Part shown: positions 15,006 to 23,090 of the stretch, piece after piece
Layout of the letters: every line of letters starts with the position of its first letter
Position numbering within the stretch: the first letter of the stretch is position 1
NCBI RefSeq assembly: GCF_020179385.1
Contig: NZ_JAIBLJ010000039.1
Location: 1-32,709, forward strand
Source: Alkalihalobacillus sp. YIM B00296
Lineage (GTDB): Bacteria; Bacillota; Bacilli; Bacillales; Fictibacillaceae
Length of the DNA stretch: 32,709 nt
Reading direction: 5' to 3'
Notes under the pieces: model-generated
Databases searched by the model: none
Told to the model about the DNA's origin: nothing
What the model saw: the letters and a program-made list of their open reading frames with translations, nothing else
Made by a program: the position numbers and the translations under genes

Positions 15006-15790
15006 TGGCTATTGAACAAATCTGGATCGGCACCAACTGGAAAATGACAAAAACTCTTTCAGAGGGACTAAGTTATAATAAGAAAATACAAGAATTTACT
15101 CAAAGTTTTAAAAACCCTATAAAGTTATTCATAATCCCTCCTTTTACATCTCTATACAAAATCAAAGAAGAACTTTCCAATGGTGATATATTACTAGGAT
15201 CACAAAACATGCATTGGGAGGATAGGGGGGCATACACAGGTGAAATAAGTCCTTTAATGCTAAAAGAAATTGGAATCGACTTGATAGAATTAGGACATTC
15301 TGAAAGAAGACAATACTTTAATGAGAATGATCAAGATATTAATAAAAAGGTACATGCTGCTCTCCGTCATCAATTTAGACCATTGATTTGTGTTGGAGAA
15401 AACAAAGAACAAAAAGACTATCGAATATCTTTAGAAATATTGGCTCAGCAATTAAAAATATGCTTATATGGAGTTAAAAAGACTCAACTCCCTAATATTG
15501 TAATTGCTTATGAGCCTATTTGGGCGATTGGAGAAAAAGGCACACCAGCTGAAGCAAGCTATGTTTCTCATATACATGATCATATTCGTAGTGTACTGGA
15601 AAACATGTATGGAACCTCCGCACTCAACGTTCCACTATTATATGGCGGTAGTGTAAACACCAGAAACTTTAGTAGTTATTTAGAAAACAAAAATGTAAAT
15701 GGATTGTTTATCGGACGAGCTGCATGGGATACAAAGTCGTTTGAAGAAATACTTAAAAACATTGATGCCAATTTCACTTCATATTTATAG
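15005..15790 (+). CDS. Triosephosphate isomerase-like protein, probable L-erythrulose-1-phosphate isomerase
   Basis: TIM-barrel isomerase of 261 residues. All three catalytic residues of triosephosphate isomerase are visible: Lys13 (TNWKM), His98 (ELGHSERRQ) and Glu170 (AYEPIWAIG), plus the phosphate loop LYGGSVN. The N-terminal IGTNWKMTKT differs from the GGNWKMN of housekeeping TpiA and resembles the EryH/LerI group, which isomerises L-erythrulose 1-phosphate to D-erythrulose 4-phosphate. It overlaps dhaL by one base (TAATG), so the kinase product is probably its substrate. A role as a second glycolytic TpiA is the alternative. No terminator is evident before the IS debris that follows. Confidence 0.82.
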   Translation: MAIEQIWIGTNWKMTKTLSEGLSYNKKIQEFTQSFKNPIKLFIIPPFTSLYKIKEELSNGDILLGSQNMHWEDRGAYTGEISPLMLKEIGIDLIELGHSERRQYFNENDQDINKKVHAALRHQFRPLICVGENKEQKDYRISLEILAQQLKICLYGVKKTQLPNIVIAYEPIWAIGEKGTPAEASYVSHIHDHIRSVLENMYGTSALNVPLLYGGSVNTRNFSSYLENKNVNGLFIGRAAWDTKSFEEILKNIDANFTSYL

Positions 15791-15811
15791 ATAAGAACGC
15801 GCACATAAAAG

Positions 15812-16023
15812 TGACCCAGTAAATTGAGACAAGAATAAAACACCCCCAATTCTCCGTATGGCTAAACTGGACCCTTGAAAATAGACAGTTTAATAAAAAG
15901 TCCTATGCAGCTATGAGGTGCCCTCGGAATTGTTCCGGGGTCATCTTTTTGGTTCCCCTTTATTTCCATAGGATTTGTAATAGTCCATGAAAGCTTGTAT
16001 TAACGGAACAATGGGCACAATTT
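15812..16023 (-). pseudogene. IS3-family (IS150-like) remnant: orfB tail and terminal repeats
   Basis: On the minus strand a transposase tail reads FMDYYKSYGNKGEPK and, after a one-base shift, KMTPEQFRGHLIAA with stop at 15903-15905. This is the typical end of IS3-family OrfB. Two related end-like sequences lie beyond it: TGACCCAGTAAATTGAGACA (from about 15812) and GGACCCTTGAAAATAGACA (near 15868). Both fit the GACCC-n-AGACA form of IS3/IS150 inverted repeats. The element is broken and abuts the truncated epimerase gene. Confidence 0.6.
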
Positions 16024-16305
16024 TCCTTCAATATTAACTTTCAGCACAGATTCAAAACTTGCATGAGGAGAAGGATCCCCTGCTAAGTGAATAACAGTAT
16101 CTATACCTTTACAAGCCTGTCTACATGATTCTATATCCCTAATATCTAAATCAACCAATTCATGTCCATCATTTACCCATTTTTGCAGTTTAGATGTGTT
16201 TATATCACCTAATGTTAGACTGTACTTATCATTAAGATAAGGAATGAGAGCTAATCCAATTCTACCTCCTGCACCGGTGATCAGAATTTTTCTGGCTGGA
16301 TTCAT
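16000..16305 (-). pseudogene. Truncated NAD-dependent epimerase/dehydratase (extended SDR)
   Basis: Only the N-terminal 95 or so residues of an extended short-chain dehydrogenase survive. The Rossmann motif ITGAGGRIG, the LDIRD acidic block, and VIHLAGDPSP are intact. The frame then runs from KVNIEG into IS3-derived sequence and stops (KLCPLFR). Normal members are 250-340 residues with a YxxxK catalytic pair, which is missing. The spacing resembles sugar-acid-related SDRs such as uronate dehydrogenases, but the fragment is too short to decide. The ribosome site AAGGGGCC is intact, so the break looks recent. Confidence 0.75.
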
Positions 16306-16466
16306 AAAAAGGCCCCTTTCTTGATTACTTGAGCATAATTATAACAAACATCTTTTTTATTTATGTTTTTCTTCTTCAAAATAGATTTACCGTCCATTCA
16401 GGTATTTTAGATGCTCCCATTACTTTTTTGTGATTACTCAACAATCTGGCCCTATACATGAAGAAA

Positions 16467-16497
16467 GAGCGCAATTCACTATTCAGAATCGCGCCCT
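16467..16497 (-). terminator. GCGCAAT-type hairpin after the aminotransferase gene
   Basis: GCGCAATTC (16469-16477) and GAATCGCGC (16486-16494) form a 9-bp stem with one G-U. It follows the stop of the minus-strand aminotransferase by about 60 bases. A sister copy with closely similar stem and loop (GCGCAAT...CAGAAT.GCGCC) is at 20701-20738. Both probably terminate minus-strand transcripts. The rest of 16306-16555 holds nothing else recognisable. Confidence 0.55.
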
Positions 16498-16555
16498 TGG
16501 GGCACAAGACCTTGTTTCTTTGGGTGTCTTCCTCGGTCAGACTTTCAACTCTGAG

Positions 16556-17758
16556 TCATAAAAGGGTTGTTTCTTTTTCTATTTCACGATGTAATACTTC
16601 TCCCATACGCTTCATACCTTCAATGATTTTCTCTTTAGGCATAGTTGAGTAATTTAAACGTAATGTATTTTTTTGTGTACCATTTGGAAAAAATGGCACA
16701 CCAGAAACACAAGCAACATTATTTTTCAAGCACTCTGTAAATATATGCGTTGAATCAACACCCTCAGGAAGCTCAACCCAAATAAATAATCCACCTTCTG
16801 GCTTACTGTAAGACAAATTCTTTGGGAAAAATTCTTCAATACAAGATAACATAGCTGTGCATCTTTCTTTATAAACAGCTTTAATTTTATTAATGTGCTC
16901 TTCGATATCGTAAAGTTCCATATACTTTGCTGTAATTCTTTGAGTAAAGCTGTCAGTATGTAAGTCAGCTGTTTGCTTAAAAGTAACGTACTTATCAATG
17001 AAAGATTCGTCTGCACAAATCCATCCAAGTCGAAGACCGGGAGTAAAAATCTTAGAGAAAGTGCTTATATAAATTACTCTACTCTCTGTGTCAAAATCTT
17101 TCACAGGCGGGAGTTCCTCCCCAGCAAATCTTACAGCTCCATAGGGATTATCCTCTACAATCAGCACATCATATTGATTAGCAAGCTCAATCATTCTTAT
17201 TCGTCTCTCGAGTTTTAATGTGCGACCTGTAGGGTTTTGGAAATCTGGAATAGTATAGATAAATTTTGTGTTAGGATGCTCTTGCAGCTTTTTCTCTAGC
17301 TCTTCCATAACCATTCCATCATCATCCATAGCTACTTCAACAAATTTGGCATTATATGACTTGAATGCATTAATTGCTGCAAGATAGGTTGGGCTTTCAC
17401 AAATAATAGTATCTCCCTCATTGATAAATAATCTTCCAGTAAGGTCGATTGCTTGCTGGGATCCTGATGTGATAAGAACATTTTCAATAGTAGAGTTGAT
17501 TCCAATAACTTTCATCCTTTGACAAATAGCTTCTCTTAAAGGAATATATCCTTCTGTCGTACTATATTGAAGAGAAGCCGCACCTTCTTCATTCAATACA
17601 GCATTGCATACATCCTTAAGAGCTTTTACAGGAAACAACTCTGGAGCTGGCAGTCCTCCCGCAAAAGAGATGACTTCTGGTCTTTCTGTTACTTTCAATA
17701 TTTCACGTGTCTCAGAAGATTTTACTAAATGAGTTCTCTCAGCAAATTTATTTTCCAT
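16556..17758 (-). CDS. Class I/II PLP-dependent aminotransferase (2-aminoadipate/LysN-like)
   Basis: Fold-type I aminotransferase of 400 residues. It shows ISFAGGLPAPELFP near the start, LQYSTTEGYIPLREAI, SGSQQAIDL, PDFQNPTG (PLP-ring Asn), VEDNPYG, and the Schiff-base lysine in STFSKIFTPGLRLGW (Lys236), with the substrate-carboxylate arginine in LRLNYS. This arrangement is that of the LysN/Aro8-like multisubstrate aminotransferases, which act on aromatic, branched or 2-aminoadipate substrates with 2-oxoglutarate. It stands alone; upstream lies a small inverted repeat GTAAT-TG-ATTAC (near 17791) that could be an operator. The physiological substrate is not evident. Confidence 0.88.
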   Translation of the reverse strand: MENKFAERTHLVKSSETREILKVTERPEVISFAGGLPAPELFPVKALKDVCNAVLNEEGAASLQYSTTEGYIPLREAICQRMKVIGINSTIENVLITSGSQQAIDLTGRLFINEGDTIICESPTYLAAINAFKSYNAKFVEVAMDDDGMVMEELEKKLQEHPNTKFIYTIPDFQNPTGRTLKLERRIRMIELANQYDVLIVEDNPYGAVRFAGEELPPVKDFDTESRVIYISTFSKIFTPGLRLGWICADESFIDKYVTFKQTADLHTDSFTQRITAKYMELYDIEEHINKIKAVYKERCTAMLSCIEEFFPKNLSYSKPEGGLFIWVELPEGVDSTHIFTECLKNNVACVSGVPFFPNGTQKNTLRLNYSTMPKEKIIEGMKRMGEVLHREIEKETTLL

Positions 17759-17838
17759 TTATAAACATTCCTTTTTTTTATTTTTTGTAATTGATTACGT
17801 TTAACAATTATTTTAAAAGTTTAATAGCTACCTTTACT

Positions 17839-18159
17839 CTAATAGCATCTTGAATTTTCAGTCATTTTTGTTTTATTAGACCTTACTCTGTTTATTCCCA
17901 CAAGAAGTGCAGCCCCTGCTGACCCTAAAGTAAATAACGCCGTAGGAATTCCCGTTACACTATCTGTACCTACCATGTCTTGGGCTATAAGTGCCCCCAC
18001 TGTTATTCCTGCTGCAAGTCCTGCTCCTCCAAAAATTTGGGATATGATAACAACTATTAATGTTCTTTTATATAGTTGTTTTTGTTTTTCCGAAGAACTA
18101 ATGTAGACTTGTAACCAAGCTGATTGAACGTCTGACTTTTTTACGCTATCTTGTAACAC
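17839..18159 (-). pseudogene. N-terminal fragment of an MFS transporter
   Basis: ORF of 106 residues with a GTG start and an AGG-type ribosome site. Residues about 30-90 form two hydrophobic helices like the first helices of a major-facilitator transporter (IFGGAGLAAGITVGALIAQD, PTALFTLGSAGAALLVG). The usual GRLSQRxGRR loop should come next, but the frame turns into unrelated sequence (NRVRSNKTKM...) and ends. About 300 residues are missing. It may be expressed but cannot transport. It lies beyond the MocR terminator and is not obviously controlled by it. Confidence 0.6.
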
Positions 18160-18237
18160 AATCTAACCTACCTTTCTAGAAAGCTAATTCTATTTCATAT
18201 AATCCTCCAACTAGATTTCAAACATCTTAACACTAAC

Positions 18238-18269
18238 AAAAAAGCCATACAATATTATAATTGTATGGC
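18238..18269 (-). terminator. Intrinsic terminator of the MocR gene
   Basis: Perfect 10-bp stem GCCATACAAT (18244-18253) with ATTGTATGGC (18260-18269). On the minus strand it is followed by six T (18243-18238). It begins nine bases after the MocR stop. Confidence 0.85.
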
Positions 18270-18277
18270 AAACAATA

Positions 18278-19666
18278 TTAGGTAAGATCGTTTAGTAAAC
18301 GTTTAAGGATCATCAATCCTTGCTCAAGCTCTTCGAGCGTTTCTGGTGCACAGACAGATACCCTTACAGCACGCTCTGGACAACTATTTCCAACTGCAAA
18401 ACGTTCCGCCGCATACACTTGTACCCCATGATGTGCAGCTAATCTTTCAAATTCAGCACCTGTGATTTTGCCTGGTAATAGTAACCAACGAAAGATACCT
18501 GTTTTACTACCTAAACAGGTATAGTCTGCCAAATATCGATTTACGACTTGGTTTCTACGAATGGTTTGTTCCCGATAAACATCAATTATGATTTCAAATT
18601 GATTCGATACAATAGTACGTGCCGCCAGTTCTGCTAATAATGGGGAAACTGATATATTTAGATTATAAAGTGCCTTTGAAATTGGCTCCTTGAATCGACT
18701 CGGAACTGCTACATAGGCTAGTCGTAACCCCGGTGCTATTGATTTCGATAAACTCGCAATATAGATAACCTGTTCTGGTGCAAATGATGCGACTGCTGGA
18801 AGTGGTTTTTCGTTGAGGAGATGATACGTCGCATCTTCAATAATGAACTGATTATACTTTTTGGCAATTGCTGCAATCGTTTTTCGATTCTCGACAGACA
18901 AACAGGAAGCTGTTGGATTATGATAATCTGGGATCAAATAAATGCCTTTAATATTGTCATTTTTACACGCATATTCAAAGGCATTTGGACTCATTTCATT
19001 GTTCTCTGATTTTATCGGTACTATTTGCACACTAAGCATCGCTGCAACAGTTTTTAAGCCAGGGTACGTATGATGGTCAGCACCAATGCGATCTCCAGGC
19101 TTACAAAGACTTGCCAGTGTAGCAGCAATCGCATTTTGACCCCCATTAGCAAATAAAATGTGATCAACTGTTGTTTCAAATCCACCTCTTCGGATTAGCT
19201 TTATAGCCGCATCCTTTTGCCAAAGGCTTTCGCCTGCTCGACCATAACCAAACCATCTTTCATAATCTGTCTCTTGCAGCATACTTTTTAGTTGTAGTAG
19301 CAGTGGCTCGTAAGAAGCATTATCTGGAAGTGTTGCTCCTATTTCAATTAATTGCTTCGGCTTTGTATCTTCAAGTAAATACGCATTCGATAACGTATCA
19401 TATGATACAAATGTCCCACTTCCCACCGATGCACTTAACAATCCCTTTAACTCACACAATTTAAACGCTTTTGAAATGGTACTCAGATTTAAATCTAAAT
19501 AATCGGCCAGTTCTCGCTGTGGGGGAAGTTTTGTTCCAGGTAATAAAACTCCGTTTAAAATATCCTGTTCCAATTTCCCTGCGAGTGCTTGATAAATTGG
19601 CTTTTTAGTTTTATCAATCGATGGTTTCCAGCTCATCGGATAGTTTTCAAAAGAATTAATCGGCAT
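18278..19666 (-). CDS. MocR-family regulator (GntR HTH fused to aminotransferase domain)
   Basis: Chimeric transcription factor of 462 residues. Residues about 20-90 are a GntR-type winged helix (LPPQRELADYLDLNLSTISK, then the GLLSASVGSGTF wing). Residues about 105-460 are a fold-type I aminotransferase-like effector domain with FANGGQNAI, PDYHNPT, IEDATYH, and the PLP lysine in SLSKSIAPGLRLAY (Lys about 308). Such proteins usually bind PLP and sense B6 or amino-compound levels. Start ATG at 19666 follows AAAAAGG by nine bases; another ATG at 19675 overlaps that site. The target is unclear: the neighbours are a GNAT gene 34 bases upstream on the same strand and a broken transporter gene downstream. 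Confidence 0.9.
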   Translation of the reverse strand: MPINSFENYPMSWKPSIDKTKKPIYQALAGKLEQDILNGVLLPGTKLPPQRELADYLDLNLSTISKAFKLCELKGLLSASVGSGTFVSYDTLSNAYLLEDTKPKQLIEIGATLPDNASYEPLLLQLKSMLQETDYERWFGYGRAGESLWQKDAAIKLIRRGGFETTVDHILFANGGQNAIAATLASLCKPGDRIGADHHTYPGLKTVAAMLSVQIVPIKSENNEMSPNAFEYACKNDNIKGIYLIPDYHNPTASCLSVENRKTIAAIAKKYNQFIIEDATYHLLNEKPLPAVASFAPEQVIYIASLSKSIAPGLRLAYVAVPSRFKEPISKALYNLNISVSPLLAELAARTIVSNQFEIIIDVYREQTIRRNQVVNRYLADYTCLGSKTGIFRWLLLPGKITGAEFERLAAHHGVQVYAAERFAVGNSCPERAVRVSVCAPETLEELEQGLMILKRLLNDLT

Positions 19667-19700
19667 AATACGCATCCTTTTTCATACAATTATCCGCGGG

Positions 19701-20444
19701 TCAAACATTTTCTTTAACCCTGTACCAATATTTATAAATTTCAGAATAACCAATTTTAGAATATAGTCTTAATGCAGGTTCGTTATTCAATAGAACAGCT
19801 AGGTAACTGTATTTAGCTCCATTTTCTTTCCCCCATTTTAGCAAGTTCAATATCAACTGTTCCCCGAACCCTTGATTCCTAAATTTAATATCAGTGACAA
19901 TATCATAAAGCCCTATGTACTCCCTTTCTATAACCCCAAGACCACAGCCAATTATATCTTCCTTATAATATAGTGATATAAAGCACTTTTTGGTTGCAAT
20001 ATTGGACAACATTTGTACCATCGTAGCTTTGTTTTTTTCTTCAACATTATTCAGTCTACAAAAATTATCTAGCCACTCAACATAAATATTTCCATCTATT
20101 CTTACGGAATGGAAGGTTGGTTCTATGATGCCTTCTAGTTCCATAGTTTGGACACTTGTACAATCAATCAAAGAATAAGCATTCTCCTCTAAAATATCAT
20201 CTAAATTTCCTGGTTTAACAAAGGGTGTGATTTTAAATGTAGTGCGTAAACTATTATTCGAATAGATTTTCTCGCATTCTTTAATTTTTTTATTTAAATC
20301 ATAAGTGGAATAATGGATAGGATTAATTGAATTAGCCCGTTTCGTATAGCCATTTGAAAATCGTAGGACCCACCCATCATAAAGTAATGTAGATAAAGGC
20401 TGCCAATTGTTTAAAGACAGTTCTTCAATAATTTTATAATTCAT
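19701..20444 (-). CDS. GNAT-family N-acetyltransferase
   Basis: Cytoplasmic acetyltransferase of 247 residues. The C-terminal GNAT domain has the acetyl-CoA loop as FRNQGFGEQLI (a variant of Q/RxxGxG/A) and the following NNEPALRLYSKIGY block with YKYWYR at the end. The N-terminal half (WVLRFSNGYTKRANSINP) matches the two-domain GNAT proteins of Bacillales, whose substrate is unknown. ATG at 20444 has GGAGGG six bases upstream; the longer frame from 20483 has no such site. It ends 34 bases before the MocR start and may be co-transcribed with it. Confidence 0.85.
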   Translation of the reverse strand: MNYKIIEELSLNNWQPLSTLLYDGWVLRFSNGYTKRANSINPIHYSTYDLNKKIKECEKIYSNNSLRTTFKITPFVKPGNLDDILEENAYSLIDCTSVQTMELEGIIEPTFHSVRIDGNIYVEWLDNFCRLNNVEEKNKATMVQMLSNIATKKCFISLYYKEDIIGCGLGVIEREYIGLYDIVTDIKFRNQGFGEQLILNLLKWGKENGAKYSYLAVLLNNEPALRLYSKIGYSEIYKYWYRVKENV

Positions 20445-20571
20445 TTTATCCCTCCAGATTATTACCGAAATATTATACATCATCTTGTATAAACATACAA
20501 TAACTAAAATGTTCTGTTTGGGATTATGTTGTTCAATAATTTGGTTAAAGGATTTTTTTGAATGATAAAAA

Positions 20572-20694
20572 TTAACTTATTTCCCTAAGTATATCAATAA
20601 GAAAATCTTTATCTTCTTTATATGGAAGACTCAATTCTTCAATTTCACTTTGTGATTTCCAATCAACTTGATAATTTATCAGTGCTTGGCACAT
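20572..20694 (-). CDS. Short 40-residue ORF or C-terminal gene fragment
   Basis: The frame reads MCQALINYQVDWKSQSEIEE and continues LSLPYKEDKDFLIDILREIS. Composition and codon use look like real protein. There is no ribosome site, and the frame begins right beside the hairpin at 20701-20738. I cannot assign a family. It is most likely the tail of a gene whose front was lost. Confidence 0.3.
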   Translation of the reverse strand: MCQALINYQVDWKSQSEIEELSLPYKEDKDFLIDILREIS

Positions 20695-20700
20695 TACATA

Positions 20701-20738
20701 AAAAAAGCGCAATCCTTTCTACAGAATTGCGCCTTTTA
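20701..20738 (-). terminator. GCGCAAT-type hairpin after the NRAMP-like gene
   Basis: GCGCAAT (20707-20713) and ATTGCGC (20726-20732) form a stem flanked by AAAAAA and TTTT. On the minus strand it ends in a run of six or seven T, so it is a good terminator for the NRAMP-like transcript that stops at 20837. It is the sister of the hairpin at 16467-16497. Confidence 0.7.
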
Positions 20739-20836
20739 ATGGAAGTTCGTTCAGAGTATAATTTTACTAGCGAGATACTACCTTATTAGTTGGATTTTAT
20801 CATTACTAAGATACCTTCTCTATAAGTCTACAAGAT

Positions 20837-22150
20837 TTAAAAATAACTGATACCCAATTGAATAGCTGACCAAATCGCTAAGACTGCCGCCAAAGATAGA
20901 GTAATATTTTCAAACCAGTTATTTTTATATTGACCCATTAAACTTTTTTTGTTCGTAAGTATTAAAATACCTATCGCGATTATTGGAAAACCAATTATGT
21001 TTAATGCATTTACCCCAAGCGTCAATGCTATAAAACCTGGCAGACCTGGAATAGACCAGATAAGCGGGGTAACTAAAACAAACAGCATGGTCCATTTAAA
21101 CATTGGATCATTATTATATTGACCTTCGTATTTATCTCTTCGTTCCTTATTTATAACGTAAAAGGCATCAAGAATTAATCTTGGAAAACCAGTTGACTTT
21201 CCAACAATACTTGCAAATAACACTGCAAACACACCAAAATAAAATATTAACCATCCAATATTCCCTAATGATATTTGCAGCGCTTGTGCTAAATCATCAA
21301 TTGTTTCTACATGGATTCCATTCGGCTTTAATATTTCGGCACCTACAATCCAAATGGCTAAATTAATAATAATACATACAACAATGGCAAATAATAAATC
21401 TTTTCTTTGAACCTTTAAATGACTCGGTTTTGTCCATCCTTTTTCTTTCATAAAATATGGATGGACAAAGTTTGAAATAGAACCAGCAACGGCACCAATT
21501 ATTGAAATTGCTACCAACATTGCTCCATAAACACCCTGATCTTTAGGAATGCTGAACCCAATAGTGCCCTTGATAATTTGACTTACATCCGGTGATGTTT
21601 GTACTGCTAAAAACAGAAATGCAAGTGTCATTAAAGCTAGAAGTAATTTCATCACACCTTCAATGGTATTATAAATGTTTCTGCCAATAAGTAACAAAAC
21701 TAATGCCACTACAATAAGTGAACCTATAAATGGTTGATTAATATTCAATATTGTGGATAGCACTGCCCCTGCGCCTTTAATCATATACGCATTAAAAAGA
21801 TGCCCCATGATTAAAGCATATATAAACAAAAAGTAAGCAAAAAATGGATGTAGTCGTCCATAACCTTCAAAAATAGTTATTCCCTCGTTGTTACAAAGCT
21901 GGAATCTAGCAATAATATTTACGACAAGATATCGGAGTAATAATGATACTGCTAAAATCCACATGAGACTATATCCATAGTCTGAACCAGCCACTGAAGA
22001 AGTTACTAAGTCTCCAGCGCCAAGCCATGTTAAGACAGCAAGGATTCCTGGTCCATAAGATGTTTTAAACTTCGTTAAAATGTTCTGTTTCTTTACTATT
22101 ATCTCAGGAGATGTTTCATTTAATTCAGCTAGATTTGTTCGATTTCCCAT
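20837..22150 (-). CDS. NRAMP-family transporter with non-canonical substrate motifs
   Basis: Membrane protein of 437 residues with 11 or so helices and overall NRAMP/LeuT layout (SYGPGILAVLTWLGAGDLVT in helix 1, ISNFVHPYFMKEKGW at helix 6). Canonical metal transporters have DPGN in helix 1 and MPHN in helix 6. Here the first reads GAGD and the second has no MPH. Thus the manganese/iron site is absent, as in side branches such as B. subtilis YcsG beside 5-oxoprolinase genes. ATG at 22150 has GGAGGGG eight bases upstream. It lies downstream of the decayed aldehyde dehydrogenase/kdgD genes on the same strand, so it may once have served glucarate or another organic acid. Substrate unknown. Confidence 0.8.
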   Translation of the reverse strand: MGNRTNLAELNETSPEIIVKKQNILTKFKTSYGPGILAVLTWLGAGDLVTSSVAGSDYGYSLMWILAVSLLLRYLVVNIIARFQLCNNEGITIFEGYGRLHPFFAYFLFIYALIMGHLFNAYMIKGAGAVLSTILNINQPFIGSLIVVALVLLLIGRNIYNTIEGVMKLLLALMTLAFLFLAVQTSPDVSQIIKGTIGFSIPKDQGVYGAMLVAISIIGAVAGSISNFVHPYFMKEKGWTKPSHLKVQRKDLLFAIVVCIIINLAIWIVGAEILKPNGIHVETIDDLAQALQISLGNIGWLIFYFGVFAVLFASIVGKSTGFPRLILDAFYVINKERRDKYEGQYNNDPMFKWTMLFVLVTPLIWSIPGLPGFIALTLGVNALNIIGFPIIAIGILILTNKKSLMGQYKNNWFENITLSLAAVLAIWSAIQLGISYF

Positions 22151-22330
22151 GGGGTTCCCCTCCATCCAAAGAATGATGTATCCGCTTTCATTTTTCTATT
22201 AGAATAAAATACCAATTATATACCTGATATAAATGCATCAAAATATTTTTTAAAAAATTGAATTTGGACTTTTCTACATAATCATACAACTTAATTTGTT
22301 GTTTATTTCTAACCTAATTTCCGTTAGAAT

Positions 22331-22812
22331 TTAGGCTGAGTTATTATTCATTTCAAGCACTTCTACACACCTATATTCAAATCTCGTTTTTTTAAAAACT
22401 ATAAAGTAACGATTATTTGCGACCTGAAGGGCTTCTTCTATTGAACCGACTCTAAGTAAAGCAATCACTGGACCGAAAATTTACTACTGCACAATGGTCA
22501 TCTCCGGTGTACAGTTGTCAAAAATGGTTGGTTCCACAAAGTGGCCATTCACTTGATTGCCTTTTTCTACTCGTTTACCCCCAGTTAAAATGGTTGCTCC
22601 TTCTTCCAATCCTTTATCAATATAAGAAAGAACCGTTTTAAACTGACTTTCACTCGCACAAGGCCCCATCCATGTGTACTATCCATTCCATTACCAATAG
22701 TTATCTTTTTAGTTTTTTCCACAAGTTTCTGCCTAAAATCGTTATAGATTTCATTTTGTACTTGCTGGTTCTTTCCGTTCAACGGGACAGAAATGTACAG
22801 CGACAAGCCGTG
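22331..22812 (-). pseudogene. Decayed aldehyde dehydrogenase (2,5-dioxopentanoate dehydrogenase-like)
   Basis: Minus-strand frames read EIYNDFRQKLVEKTKKITIG, then after a frameshift [56 protein letters not shown], an in-frame stop, and FGPVIALLRVGSIEEALQVA. These are consecutive blocks from the middle to C-terminal part of an NAD(P) aldehyde dehydrogenase. The N-terminal half, the catalytic Cys region and the C-terminus are lost. In B. subtilis, KdgD (YcbC) and such a dehydrogenase (YcbD) make 2-oxoglutarate from glucarate or galactarate. The same gene order remains here. Confidence 0.85.
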
Positions 22813-23060
22813 TACCCTCCAACACCTGTATATACTGGCACCTTTCCTCCTGTGACGGATACAGCTAAATCTACCATTATTTCATATTCCTCTTTACTTA
22901 ATGATATGTATTCTCTGGCAGACATCCTACGAATATAGATTCTAATCCCTCGTTTAATAAAAATTGATCTCGAGTATTTGTTCATCAAGCTTATTATTTG
23001 AAGTGAAGGGTGCTATTGGAAATCCTAAAATCCCTACTGGTGCTTACGCTTTGTATTCAT
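22813..23060 (-). pseudogene. kdgD: Decayed 5-dehydro-4-deoxyglucarate dehydratase (KdgD) fragment
   Basis: Starting at ATG 23060 after a good AGGAGG, the reading is MNTKR, a frameshift, then APVGILGFPIAPFTSNNKLD, further frameshifts and a stop, then SLSKEEYEIMVDLAVSVTGG and KVPVYTGVGG. This matches the N-terminal third of YcbC-type KdgD, a DapA-superfamily barrel that dehydrates and decarboxylates 5-keto-4-deoxyglucarate. After GVGG the sequence jumps into the aldehyde dehydrogenase remnant, so an internal deletion fused the two. Confidence 0.8.
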
Positions 23061-23090
23061 TTTCTCCTCCTTATTATGTATTATTGTTCA

